64,000 nucleotides of DNA from an uncultured Clostridium sp. (GCA_902496665.1 CABVBU010000010.1:7763-71762), one strand, 5' to 3'. Counted from the first letter of the stretch, positions 25,939-33,616 are shown. Notes: generated from the letters alone by a model not told the origin. Numbers and translations are program-made.

Positions 25939-25959
25939 AACACTAGTGTTTAGTATAGC
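25939..25959 (-). promoter_or_regulatory. Palindromic operator next to the efflux operon minus-10 box
   Basis: AACACTAGTGTT (25939-25950) is a perfect 12-bp palindrome just downstream of TATACT (25952-25957 on the minus strand). The position at the transcription start is typical of a TetR/MarR-type repressor site. The minus-35 box is weak. Confidence 0.6.
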
Positions 25960-26045
25960 AGGGAAATGTTTCTTTCTTGGGTCTTTTATCTGGCGGTTTT
26001 CTTGCGGAATTCTTACGTTTTTTTGAGGGATGTGAATTGGCGGGG

Positions 26046-26292
26046 GGTACGCACAGACCAGCTTTCATATCCGGGCTCAGAGGATTTTCGGGGCGGTTCC
26101 TCTAGGCTTGCAGGAGAATGCTAAGGGCGGAGAAGCGGGGACACAACTCGCTTGCGCTCAAACAAGTGTCCCCGCTCCTCCAACGCATTCTTCTGCGAGC
26201 CAAGAGGAATCCATGCCCCGAAAATCAATCGCCCGAATCTGAAAGCTGGTCTGTGCTGTGTACTGGCGGGAGCGCAGGCGCTGCGCTGTGCG
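26046..26292 (+). other. Giant-hairpin element, copy A
   Basis: After GGGGTACGC comes a perfect 17-bp outer stem (26051-26067 with 26240-26256), CGGGC/GCCCG (26072, 26231) and a 12-bp stem (26083-26094 with 26215-26226). The stem continues through CCTCT/AGAGG and AGAATGC/GCATTCT. An asymmetric internal loop follows (TAAGGGCGGAGAA opposite TCCTCCAAC). The apical stem is GCGGGGACAC/GTGTCCCCGC, with loop AACTCGC..CAAACAA. A 35-base tail (26258-26292) holds a second hairpin GCGCAG/CTGCGC. A second copy is at 31236-31513 on the minus strand with different stem bases but the same loops. It has no coding potential. It is either a structured RNA or a hairpin mobile element. I do not recognise a named family. 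Confidence 0.75.
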
Positions 26293-26438
26293 TTGAGGAT
26301 GTGGCTGTGCTGAGGGACGGGAAAGGGATATAGCAGTGCTGCATAATAATAGTGGACTGCGTTGTTGTTTTTGACGGTTGGCTCACGAATGAGAGGTTTT
26401 TACATATTTTATAGTAAGTACGTTTGAGTGAGGTGTCC

Positions 26439-27284
26439 ATGATTCCGAAATTGGAAGTTAGAGGGGTGGATTATTCCTACCATACCATGGAGGGAGAGAC
26501 GAAGGCCCTTTCTGATATATCGTTTCATGTGAATTCCGGCGAGTTTCTTTGTATTGTCGGGCCGTCCGGGTGTGGGAAGTCTACGTTGCTTTCTTTGCTT
26601 GCCGGGCTTTTGGTTCCTGAGAGGGGGGAGATTCTTTTGGACGGGGTTTCTGCCGGGAAGGGGGCTTCAGGGATCGGGTACATGCTGCAGAGAGATCATT
26701 TATTTGAGTGGCGGACGATCCTTTCGAATGTTTCGCTGGGGCTTGAGGTTCGGAGAAAGTGTGATCCGAAGCATTTGAGCCGGGTGAAGGAGCTTCTGGA
26801 TTCTTACGGGCTTCAGTCTTTTTACGATGCGCATCCGTCGGAGCTTTCCGGGGGAATGCGGCAGCGGGCTGCTTTGATCCGGACTCTTGCTTTGGAGCCG
26901 GATCTTCTGCTTCTTGATGAGCCGTTTTCTGCTCTGGATTATCAGACCAGACTTTCCGTCTGCGATGATATCAGTTCGATCATACGCAGCCGGAAGAAAA
27001 CTGCGATCCTGATCACCCATGATCTTTCGGAGGCGGTGAGCACAGCGGACCGGATCCTGGTTCTGACGAACAGACCGGGGACGATCAAGGGGGAGCTTGT
27101 GATTCGGTTTCCGAACCATGAAATGAGTCCTTTGAAGCGGCGGAATTATCCGGAGTTTTCTTCTTATTTTAATGGATTATGGAAGATTCTTGGGAATGGA
27201 AATGGTGATGAGAATACACCGGCAGATGGAAAAGAGTACATGACCGCTGTCAATGTGGGAGGTGAGCCGGATGAGATTTCATAG
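26439..27284 (+). CDS. ABC transporter ATP-binding protein, nitrate/sulfonate/taurine type
   Basis: A 281-residue ATPase with Walker A GPSGCGKST, Q-loop MLQRDHLFEWRTILSN, signature LSGGMRQRAAL and Walker B LLLLDEPFSALD. The Q-loop and RTILSNVSLGLEVR resemble TauB/SsuB/ThiZ. The ATG at 26439 has GAGGTG just upstream; an in-frame TTG at 26424 is less likely. It overlaps the permease gene by 14 bases. No binding-protein gene is adjacent; the orphan lipoprotein at 11022-12020 belongs to the same class and may be its partner. Codon use is rich in G/T-ending codons, unlike most neighbours. Confidence 0.88.
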   Translation: MIPKLEVRGVDYSYHTMEGETKALSDISFHVNSGEFLCIVGPSGCGKSTLLSLLAGLLVPERGEILLDGVSAGKGASGIGYMLQRDHLFEWRTILSNVSLGLEVRRKCDPKHLSRVKELLDSYGLQSFYDAHPSELSGGMRQRAALIRTLALEPDLLLLDEPFSALDYQTRLSVCDDISSIIRSRKKTAILITHDLSEAVSTADRILVLTNRPGTIKGELVIRFPNHEMSPLKRRNYPEFSSYFNGLWKILGNGNGDENTPADGKEYMTAVNVGGEPDEIS

Positions 27285-28125
27285 TATCGCTTCTTTTATC
27301 CTGCGCAGACACCGGGCTGTGATCCCGGCAGCGGATCTTGCGGTCTCACCGGCCCAGCGTCGGTATCTGGAGCAGGAGCGTCGGATCCGGAGGCAGATCT
27401 TCGTCTGCAGGATCTTATTTCTGGTCCTGTTTCTTTTTTCCTGGGAGATCAGTGCCCGGATCGGGATCCTGAATGATTTTATTTTCAGTTCCCCGTCCCG
27501 GGTGCTCTCCTGTTTTCTTTCCATGGCGGCAGACCGGACGATCTTTTACCACACAGGAGTCACGGTTTTGGAGACGCTTTTGAGCTTTTTTCTTGTGACA
27601 TGGATCGGGATCTTCGGCGCGGTGGCGCTCTGGTCCAGCAGGCGACTGGCAAAGATTCTGGAACCGTACCTTGTCATGTTGAACAGTCTGCCGAAGTCCG
27701 CTCTCGCGCCGCTGCTCATCGTGTGGCTGGGCAACAACATGAAGACGATCATCACAGCGGCGGTCTCTGTGGCGGTATTTGGCTCGATCTTAACGCTCTA
27801 CAACGGCTTTCTCTCCATGGATCCTGACCAGATCCGTCTGATCTACACTCTGGGCGGAAAACAGAAGGATGTCCTCACAAAGGTCCTGCTGCCCGGCTCT
27901 GTTCCGCTTATCATCAGCAACATGAAGGTCAACATCGGTCTCTGCCTCGTCGGCGTCATCATCGGTGAGTTTCTCTCCGCCCAGGCAGGCCTTGGCTTCC
28001 TCATCATCTACGGCAGCCAGGTCTTCAAGCTGGACCTCGTGATCATGTCCATCGTGATCCTCTGCATTCTGTCCGCAATCCTGTATCAGGCGGTGGCAGT
28101 GCTGGAACGGAGGTGTAGACAATAG
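27271..28125 (+). CDS. ABC transporter permease, nitrate/sulfonate/taurine type
   Basis: A 284-residue membrane protein of the BPD_transp_1 family. After a basic N-terminal stretch there are six predicted helices. The EAA-like loop YTLGGKQKDVLTKVLLPGSVPLI contacts the ATPase. FSWEISARIGILNDFIFSSPSRV is a family signature. The start follows GGGAGGTGAG inside the end of the ATPase gene. Third-position bias shifts from G/T-rich to C-rich at about 27.7 kb within the gene. Confidence 0.88.
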   Translation: MRFHSIASFILRRHRAVIPAADLAVSPAQRRYLEQERRIRRQIFVCRILFLVLFLFSWEISARIGILNDFIFSSPSRVLSCFLSMAADRTIFYHTGVTVLETLLSFFLVTWIGIFGAVALWSSRRLAKILEPYLVMLNSLPKSALAPLLIVWLGNNMKTIITAAVSVAVFGSILTLYNGFLSMDPDQIRLIYTLGGKQKDVLTKVLLPGSVPLIISNMKVNIGLCLVGVIIGEFLSAQAGLGFLIIYGSQVFKLDLVIMSIVILCILSAILYQAVAVLERRCRQ

Positions 28126-28261
28126 AATCCATCCACAGCTTCTGGTATCGGTTGGTTTTTCGGAGGTATGACAATCCGTTAATCCATAAAATCTTCTAAA
28201 CAAATTTTTTTACCAACATCATGCACCGCTCTCATCAGAGACTGGAAGAAATAGTCCCACA

Positions 28262-28327
28262 AACAAAAATCCCCAGAAAACACCGCCCATATACTGGGGC
28301 ATGTCTTCTGGGGAATATTTTTTGATT
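28262..28327. terminator. Two-way terminator between the permease and YitT genes
   Basis: TCCCCAGAA (28270-28278) pairs with TTCTGGGGA (28306-28314). A T-run follows on the plus strand (ATATTTTTTG) and an A-run precedes it, giving a U-tract on the minus strand too. Confidence 0.75.
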
Positions 28328-28332
28328 TTAAG

Positions 28333-29232
28333 CTAGTCCAGGGACTCTCTGTAGAATCCGCCGTAGAAGTCTTCTGTTTTGAATACGTTTATGATCACGT
28401 TTTCATCTACTTCCTGGATCAACTGGACGATATCGTTGATCTCATAGGAAGAAATTACGGTATGGAGCAGGTACATCTTTTTGTGGCTGTAGCCGCCGAT
28501 GGCGTCCACGCAGGAGATACCGTGGTGATACTTGCTGACATATGCCTTCATGACCTCTTCCGCTTTCTCAGTGGTGATCTGTAAGGTCACGCGGTCATAG
28601 CGGTGATGGAAGGTGGAGATCATCTTTGTGGAGATGAACTGGAACAAGATGGAATATCCTGCATACTCCCAACCGAACATGTGTCCAAAAATTACAAGGA
28701 TACACACATTTCCCATGAACACATAGTTCCAGATGGACTTTCCGGTCTTATTGGAAACATAGAGGGCAATAAAGTCGGTACCACCTGTGGATGCGTTTCC
28801 TTTTAAGGAAAGGACAACGGACAGTCCGTAAAGCACACCTCCGAAAATCACATTCAGGGTCAGATCCTCAAATAGCGGAGTATAGTGGCAGACTTTTAAG
28901 AAAAAGCTCGCAAAAAATACCTGCAGCAGGGAAAACACCGTGAATTTCACGTTGATGCTGCGGCAGCACATCAAGGCAACCGGCAGGTTTAAAACAACGA
29001 GCGCCAAAGATGTCGAGACGGTAAATCCATACAGTTCAGCGATTCGGTCGATCAAAATCGCAAGTCCCGTAAATCCGCTGGACAGAAGGCCTGCCGGACG
29101 GATAAAGGCCAGAATTACATAAGACTGCAGAAGGGCAGATGCCAGAACTGCCACGAAGGAAATCGCACAGCGGACAACAAAATTTTTCCGTATTTCACGT
29201 ACCTTTTTGGTAACATCATTCCAGGAACTCAT
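28333..29232 (-). CDS. YitT family membrane protein (DUF161/DUF2179)
   Basis: A 299-residue protein with five to six N-terminal helices (to about residue 200) and a C-terminal soluble DUF2179 domain (ITTEKAEEVMKAYVSKYHHG through VINVFKTEDFYGGFY). LSLKGNASTGGTDFIALYVS is a family hallmark. Function is not established for the family. It is monocistronic. Confidence 0.9.
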   Translation of the reverse strand: MSSWNDVTKKVREIRKNFVVRCAISFVAVLASALLQSYVILAFIRPAGLLSSGFTGLAILIDRIAELYGFTVSTSLALVVLNLPVALMCCRSINVKFTVFSLLQVFFASFFLKVCHYTPLFEDLTLNVIFGGVLYGLSVVLSLKGNASTGGTDFIALYVSNKTGKSIWNYVFMGNVCILVIFGHMFGWEYAGYSILFQFISTKMISTFHHRYDRVTLQITTEKAEEVMKAYVSKYHHGISCVDAIGGYSHKKMYLLHTVISSYEINDIVQLIQEVDENVIINVFKTEDFYGGFYRESLD

Positions 29233-29423
29233 AGGTGGGGTACTCCTTTTTCATACTCTTGGTGCAGCGATCCGGTATTGTTGTATTTGATAAATCAAAT
29301 GATGTATTTTCCCGAATCGGTCCATTGTTTTCAGATTCTTTGCCGTTTTGTATGGGGTATTAGAAAAACGACCTTCCTAACTTTATCATGATTTTTTTGA
29401 TTGTCAATCGGTCTCTTGAAAAA

Positions 29424-29454
29424 CGAGAAAAAAACAACCGGAGAAGAACTCCGG
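29424..29454 (-). terminator. Terminator of the DUF3870 gene
   Basis: On the minus strand CCGGAG pairs with CTCCGG around a 5-base loop, followed by TTGTTTTTTT. Confidence 0.85.
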
Positions 29455-29501
29455 CTTAATAATGTTAAAAATTCTATTCTCTTGTTTCCGCATCTGTACA
29501 A

Positions 29502-29834
29502 TTATTTTCCGCGGTTTTCCCCGATCGCCGTGAGGTACCGGTTGCACGCATCCTTCATGCACGCGATCAATGGCTTCTGCGTCAAAGCAAAATAGCGCTC
29601 CCTGATTTCCTTCTCGATCAGCGGAACGTCTGTCTTCAGGCTCTTCCCCACAAACATGGATGCCACGAACTGCTTCGTCACCTCAAGGATCGTATTGCAG
29701 TCCAGTTCCAGGATCTTTCCCGTATCCCGCTCCACGATCAGGCTGATATAAAACTCCCCGTGGAGATTGTAGATCGCATCCTCTTTGCTCGGCTTGGCCT
29801 GGCCGACCACGAGGATCGTGTTTTTGTTTTCCAT
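29502..29834 (-). CDS. DUF3870 domain-containing protein
   Basis: A 110-residue soluble protein. TILVVGQAKPSKEDAIYNLHGEFYISLIVE and DCNTILEVTKQFVASMFVGK fit DUF3870, a clostridial family of unknown function. The conserved Cys in LDCNTIL may bind a ligand or metal. It is divergent from the DUF4392 gene and has its own terminator. Confidence 0.82.
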   Translation of the reverse strand: MENKNTILVVGQAKPSKEDAIYNLHGEFYISLIVERDTGKILELDCNTILEVTKQFVASMFVGKSLKTDVPLIEKEIRERYFALTQKPLIACMKDACNRYLTAIGENRGK

Positions 29835-30094
29835 ATAGAATACCCCTTTTATTCCCCAATATGAGAAAATGCCTGTAGTATCTGACCTTTCCTCTCACAA
29901 ACCACTCGCTGATATGCTCCATTTCCTGCTCTGCATGCGGTTCATTCGCCAGGTTCAATCTCAGGCTTTTCGCATTAATGTTTTGTCACAGATGTTGGTG
30001 GCAAAAGCTTTTGACCCCTCTGATACCAGATTGCTCTGCACTGCGTGCTCCCGCACTCCTCACATAGTATATCACAAAATCATCCCATTTTCCA
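29835..30094. other. Intergenic region upstream of the DUF3870 gene
   Basis: It holds the unseen promoter of the minus-strand DUF3870 gene and no recognisable gene. Short open frames here have no ribosome site. Confidence 0.4.
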
Positions 30095-30123
30095 TTGACT
30101 TTTCTATGCATTTCCACTAAACT
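30095..30123 (+). promoter_or_regulatory. Promoter of the DUF4392 leader
   Basis: TTGACT (30095-30100), 17 bases, TAAACT (30118-30123). It predicts a 200-base leader. Confidence 0.6.
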
Positions 30124-30129
30124 AGAGAC

Positions 30130-30229
30130 AACGAAAACAGATTCTTTTATTTATCGGGACTCCTGCCCGGATGTTCCCTCCGTAAATAAGAGCCATGAAT
30201 CTTCCAACAGGGGATCAGTGGCTTTTTTT
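30130..30229 (+). promoter_or_regulatory. Attenuator-like structured leader, class unidentified
   Basis: A 10-bp helix CTTTTATTTA / TAAATAAGAG (30144-30153, 30183-30192; one G-U) encloses the hairpin CGGG/CCCG (30155, 30166) and a single-stranded GATGTTCCCTCCG. The 3' strand of this helix overlaps by two bases the terminator that follows: AGCCA (30191-30195) with TGGCT (30219-30223), an inner ATC-TTCC / GGGGAT stem, and seven Ts. This arrangement suits conditional termination. A second small stem CCGA/TCGG followed by CTTTTT is at 30252-30275. Confidence 0.55.
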
Positions 30230-30330
30230 GTTGCCTGAAATCCGAAAAACGATCCATATCGGCTTTTTCATACACACGGCAGCGAAAAAAGTTTTCCCCC
30301 CTCATCAAACATATTTGGAGGATAAATACC

Positions 30331-31221
30331 ATGACATTTTTTAAAGATCTGGATACCATTATGAAACAGGATTTCGGAAACCGCGGCCTCTTAAAGGCAC
30401 TCCCGGACAATCCGATCCAGGAAACCTTAAACACGCTCGCGGACGCCCGCCGTGTCATTCTCTTGACCGGCTTCCCGGTCCGCCTCGAAGACGGCTCCTA
30501 TGTAGGAGAGACCGACGGTCCCTTAGGCACCGCCGATATCGCCGCCGCCCTGACTGCCCTCGGTGCCTCCGTCCTCGTGATCACCGACGAGCCCGCCTTC
30601 TCCATCGTAAGCGACGTTGTCTGCTACCGCGCCCCTAAAGCCAGACTCATGATGCTCCCAAAAACAGACACCGACGATTTCATCAGAAGCTGCATCAAAA
30701 CCTTCGCCCCGACCCACTTCATCTCCCTGGAACGCCCGGGCAAAGCCACTAACGGCCACTACCACAGCATGCGCGGCGCAGTCATCGATGACATGATCAC
30801 CGACTCCGATATCTTCCTCTCCGAAGCAAAAAAAGCCGGAGCCATCACCATCTCCATCGGCGACGGCGGCAACGAGATGGGCATGGGCACCTACCGCGAC
30901 GTGATCGAACACTTCGTCCCCTTCGGCGAGACGATCTGCACCGCCGAATCCTCCGACATCACCCTCGCCTGCGGCGTCTCCAACTGGTGGGGCATCGGCA
31001 TCGCCGCCCTCTGCTCCCTTATCGCTGAAAAGGACCTTCTCCCGACCCGCGAGGAAGAAACCGAAGCTCTCCGCCTCGCCGTAGCCGCCGGCAGCGTAGA
31101 CGGCTGCACCAAAAAGAACGAAATGACCGTCGACCGCCTGGATCTCGAGACGCATCTCGGAATCCTGGATTCTGTTAACGACATCTTAAAGAAAGAACTG
31201 GACGTATGTGCAATTGCATAA
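30331..31221 (+). CDS. DUF4392 protein, D-glutamate cyclase-like
   Basis: A 296-residue soluble protein. ILLTGFPVRLEDGSYVGETDGPLGTADIA and TISIGDGGNEMGMGTYRDV match DUF4392, the family of the C-terminal domain of D-glutamate cyclase, which converts D-glutamate to 5-oxo-D-proline. Whether this bacterial member has that activity is inference. GGAGG lies 8-10 bases before the ATG. The plus strand is strikingly C-rich across the whole gene. Element copy B begins 15 bases after the stop codon. Its leader (30130-30229) suggests attenuation. Confidence 0.82.
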   Translation: MTFFKDLDTIMKQDFGNRGLLKALPDNPIQETLNTLADARRVILLTGFPVRLEDGSYVGETDGPLGTADIAAALTALGASVLVITDEPAFSIVSDVVCYRAPKARLMMLPKTDTDDFIRSCIKTFAPTHFISLERPGKATNGHYHSMRGAVIDDMITDSDIFLSEAKKAGAITISIGDGGNEMGMGTYRDVIEHFVPFGETICTAESSDITLACGVSNWWGIGIAALCSLIAEKDLLPTREEETEALRLAVAAGSVDGCTKKNEMTVDRLDLETHLGILDSVNDILKKELDVCAIA

Positions 31222-31235
31222 AGTAATCTCCAGAT

Positions 31236-31513
31236 CGCACAGCGCAGCGCCTGCGATCCCGCCAATACACTCAGCTGGCCACCCTCGCGCAGCCAATCTC
31301 AGCGCTGGCCTGGGTCCGGATTTGGGTGCCTGATTTCGGGGGCATGGCTTCCTCTTAGTGCGCAAGAGAATGCGTTGGAGGAAAAGTGACACTTGTTTGA
31401 GCCGCAGGCGAGTTGTGTCACTTTTTCTCCGCCCTTAGCATTCTTCTGCAAACTTAGAGGAACCGCCCCCGAAATCCCGAGTACCCGGAGCCGGACCCAG
31501 GCCAGCGCGTACC
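31236..31513 (-). other. Giant-hairpin element, copy B
   Basis: Read on the minus strand it begins GGGGTACGC. An 18-bp perfect outer stem follows: GCGCTGGCCTGGGTCCGG (31491-31508) with its complement at 31302-31319. Next come GGATTTCGGGGGC / GCCCCCGAAATC, CCTCT/AGAGG and AGAATGC/GCATTCT. It has the same internal loop as copy A (CTAAGGGCGGAG opposite CTCCAACG), an apical stem AAAAGTGACAC / GTGTCACTTTT and loop AACTCGC..CAAACAA. The tail at 31236-31270 matches copy A in 33 of 35 bases. A 32-base insert separates stem and tail here. Compared with copy A the outer and apical stems have different bases but keep pairing. It lies directly downstream of the DUF4392 gene, on the opposite strand. Confidence 0.75.
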
Positions 31514-31542
31514 CCTTTAGCCAATCCCCCACACATTTCATA

Positions 31543-31572
31543 TTGACATTCCCCACCCCAATTCTATATAAT
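31543..31572 (+). promoter_or_regulatory. Consensus promoter of the lysR gene
   Basis: TTGACA (31543-31548), 18 bases, TATAAT (31567-31572). Both hexamers are perfect. Confidence 0.8.
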
Positions 31573-31600
31573 AGACATAAATAATACGAATACCACATAT

Positions 31601-31647
31601 GAAAGGGGGTTATACTCCTGCGGTCCCATCCGGACGGCAGTATTTTT
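31601..31647 (+). promoter_or_regulatory. Ribosome site separated from the lysR start by a hairpin
   Basis: AAAGGGGG (31602-31609) is 38 bases from the ATG at 31648. Between them CTGCGGTCC (31618-31626) pairs with GGACGGCAG (31632-31640; one mismatch), followed by TATTTTT. Folding would bring the site to about 15 bases from the start. The hairpin with U-run could alternatively work as a weak terminator. Confidence 0.5.
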
Positions 31648-32544
31648 ATGGAACAGCACCTGTCACAATACAAAATCTTCTACGAAGTAGCCCGCTGCGG
31701 CAACATCTCCCGCGCCGCCAAAGAACTCTACATCAGCCAGCCTGCCATCAGCAAAGCCATCAGCAAACTTGAAGAAAGTCTCGGCATCAAACTCTTCAGC
31801 CGAAACTCCCGCGGCGTCCAACTCACAAGAGAAGGCGCGATCCTCTTCCAGCACGTGAACACCGCCTTCGACTCCATCGGCCGCGGCGAACGCGAACTGA
31901 AGCGGATCCATGATTTCCATATCGGAAATTTGAAGATCGGTGTCAGCAACACCCTGTGCAAATACGTCCTTCTCCCCTACTTAAAAGGATTCATCGGAAA
32001 ATACCCGCACGTAAACATCGCCATCGAGAGCCAGTCCACCTACCAGACCCTCGACATGCTGGATGCCAGAAAGATCGATATCGGCCTTGTAGCGGAACCA
32101 AAAAGCAGAAAAGGTCTCCACTTCCAGCCGGTAATGGAAATCAGCGATGCATTCGTCTGTACTCCGGCCTATCTGGAAAACCTCCATCTGAGAGAAGGCA
32201 ATGACACCGATATTTTTAAAACCGGAAACATCATGCTCTTAAACCGCTCCAACATGAGCCGGAAACATGTGGACGCCTACCTGGCTGACAACCAGATCGA
32301 GATCAACCAGATCCTTGAGACCACCGACATGGAACTCCTTATTGAATTCTCCCGGATCGGACTCGGAATCGGCTGCGTCATCAAAGACTTCGTTAAAGAT
32401 GACCTGAAAAACGGTACACTCATTGAAATCCCGTTAGATATCCCGATCCCGAAACGCGTCATCGGCTTCTGCTGCCATCCCCAGGATATGCCGGATACCC
32501 TGAGAGAATTTATGGACTTCTCCCGGACATTCCACAAATCATGA
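31648..32544 (+). CDS. LysR family transcriptional regulator
   Basis: A 298-residue regulator with N-terminal HTH (YKIFYEVARCGNISRAAKELYISQPAISKAI, split here as two helices) and a C-terminal substrate-binding domain from about residue 90. Target genes are not clear: the upstream DUF4392 gene is in the same orientation but separated by element B, and the downstream gene is convergent. The start codon context is unusual (see the hairpin entry). It has a consensus promoter and a strong terminator. C/A-rich codon use is marked in the first half. Confidence 0.92.
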   Translation: MEQHLSQYKIFYEVARCGNISRAAKELYISQPAISKAISKLEESLGIKLFSRNSRGVQLTREGAILFQHVNTAFDSIGRGERELKRIHDFHIGNLKIGVSNTLCKYVLLPYLKGFIGKYPHVNIAIESQSTYQTLDMLDARKIDIGLVAEPKSRKGLHFQPVMEISDAFVCTPAYLENLHLREGNDTDIFKTGNIMLLNRSNMSRKHVDAYLADNQIEINQILETTDMELLIEFSRIGLGIGCVIKDFVKDDLKNGTLIEIPLDIPIPKRVIGFCCHPQDMPDTLREFMDFSRTFHKS

Positions 32545-32623
32545 TCTGACAATCGCAGGCAGTTTAAATACCGATCTTCCCAGAATTGGCAAACAAACAA
32601 TATAAGTACAAATCGCCCGAAAA

Positions 32624-32680
32624 AAAAGAGCCAGGAACTGAATTTCGATCAATTACAAAATCCAGTTCCCGGCTCTTTTT
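32624..32680 (+). terminator. Terminator between lysR and nudC
   Basis: AAAAAGAGCC-GGAACTG pairs with CAGTTCC-GGCTCTTTTT with one mismatch. U-runs exist on both strands, so it may serve both genes. Confidence 0.85.
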
Positions 32681-32692
32681 AGTTTCTCATTT

Positions 32693-32731
32693 GTAACTGT
32701 TCAGTACCTTCACAGTTACATGCAAAAATCC
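32693..32731. repeat. Dispersed repeat, copy 1
   Basis: GTAACTGT (32693-32700) and ACAGTTAC (32712-32719) form an inverted repeat around TTCAGTACCTTC. Bases 32697-32731 match 57289-57323 with one difference. A related copy is at 51404-51430. Confidence 0.7.
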
Positions 32732-33616
32732 CTAATTCTGGTCCTTATACCCCGTCGCCTCATAAAACTTCTCAAGGCTTCCATACTTAAACACCATCTT
32801 AAGCTCACTTCCGATGCTGTTCATCATCGTCTCATCCGGGATCTCGTCGCGATGGTACCATCCCGCCTCGGAAAGCTCATCCTCCTGAAGCTTGATCTTA
32901 TCCGGTCCGTCTAACTCCGCAAAAAATCCGATCATCTCCGTGTCAGAGAATGCCCACGGCTGGCTCTTATAATAGCGGATATTCTTGACCTTCAGTCCGA
33001 CCTCCTCCATGACCTCACGGTGGATCGTCTCTTCAAAGCTCTCCCCGATCTCCACGAAACCGGCGATCAGCGCGTATCCGCGGTACGGGTTGTTGTTCAC
33101 GCGGTATCTGGACATTAAAAGTCTGTCCCCGTCGGAGATCGCAACGATGACAGCCGGAGAGATCTTCGGATACTCCGTCTGTCCGCATTCCGGGCACACT
33201 AACGCACGCTCGGTCTTGCTGTTCTCCATCAGATGACCACAGCATCCGCAGTACTTTCTGCTCTCTTTAAAGCGATGAATCTGTGTCGCCGTGATTCCCG
33301 CGAAAGCCTGATACATTGGATGCATCTTTCTGTACGCCGCTGTCGGACAGAGTTCATAGACATCGGAATCATATCTCGGCATCTCCGTCACATAGTAATA
33401 ATGATTTCCATCGATGGCGAACAGATAATACGCGCTTTCTTTCAGCAGCTCTTTGTCTTCCGGGAAATCAGAAAACTTCGGAATCTCGTGATTTTCCTCG
33501 TCCACTTTTTTTAAAAGTGTCTTACTCTTCTTTATATAAAGAACAAAGTCCTCATCCTGCGCCTTCGGCTGTCCGTAAGTCAGGTCAAATTTATGCGGGT
33601 TGATATCCTGGATCAT
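32732..33616 (-). CDS. nudC: NAD+ diphosphatase NudC
   Basis: A 294-residue Nudix hydrolase that cleaves NAD(H) and may remove NAD caps from RNA. A zinc ribbon is formed by CGCCG and CPECG (about 122-144). The Nudix box is GFVEIGESFEETIHREVMEEVG (shown here as family pattern G-x5-E-x7-REVMEE-x-G), followed by SQPWAFSDTEMIGFFAE, the SQPWPFPxS specificity motif of NADH hydrolases in variant form. Length is typical. Confidence 0.93.
   Translation of the reverse strand: MIQDINPHKFDLTYGQPKAQDEDFVLYIKKSKTLLKKVDEENHEIPKFSDFPEDKELLKESAYYLFAIDGNHYYYVTEMPRYDSDVYELCPTAAYRKMHPMYQAFAGITATQIHRFKESRKYCGCCGHLMENSKTERALVCPECGQTEYPKISPAVIVAISDGDRLLMSRYRVNNNPYRGYALIAGFVEIGESFEETIHREVMEEVGLKVKNIRYYKSQPWAFSDTEMIGFFAELDGPDKIKLQEDELSEAGWYHRDEIPDETMMNSIGSELKMVFKYGSLEKFYEATGYKDQN

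Noticed and set aside
30523..31155. 210-codon minus-strand frame opposite the DUF4392 gene
   Set aside because: Gly/Asp/Ala-rich mirror of a C-rich coding strand; the plus-strand product is a recognised family.
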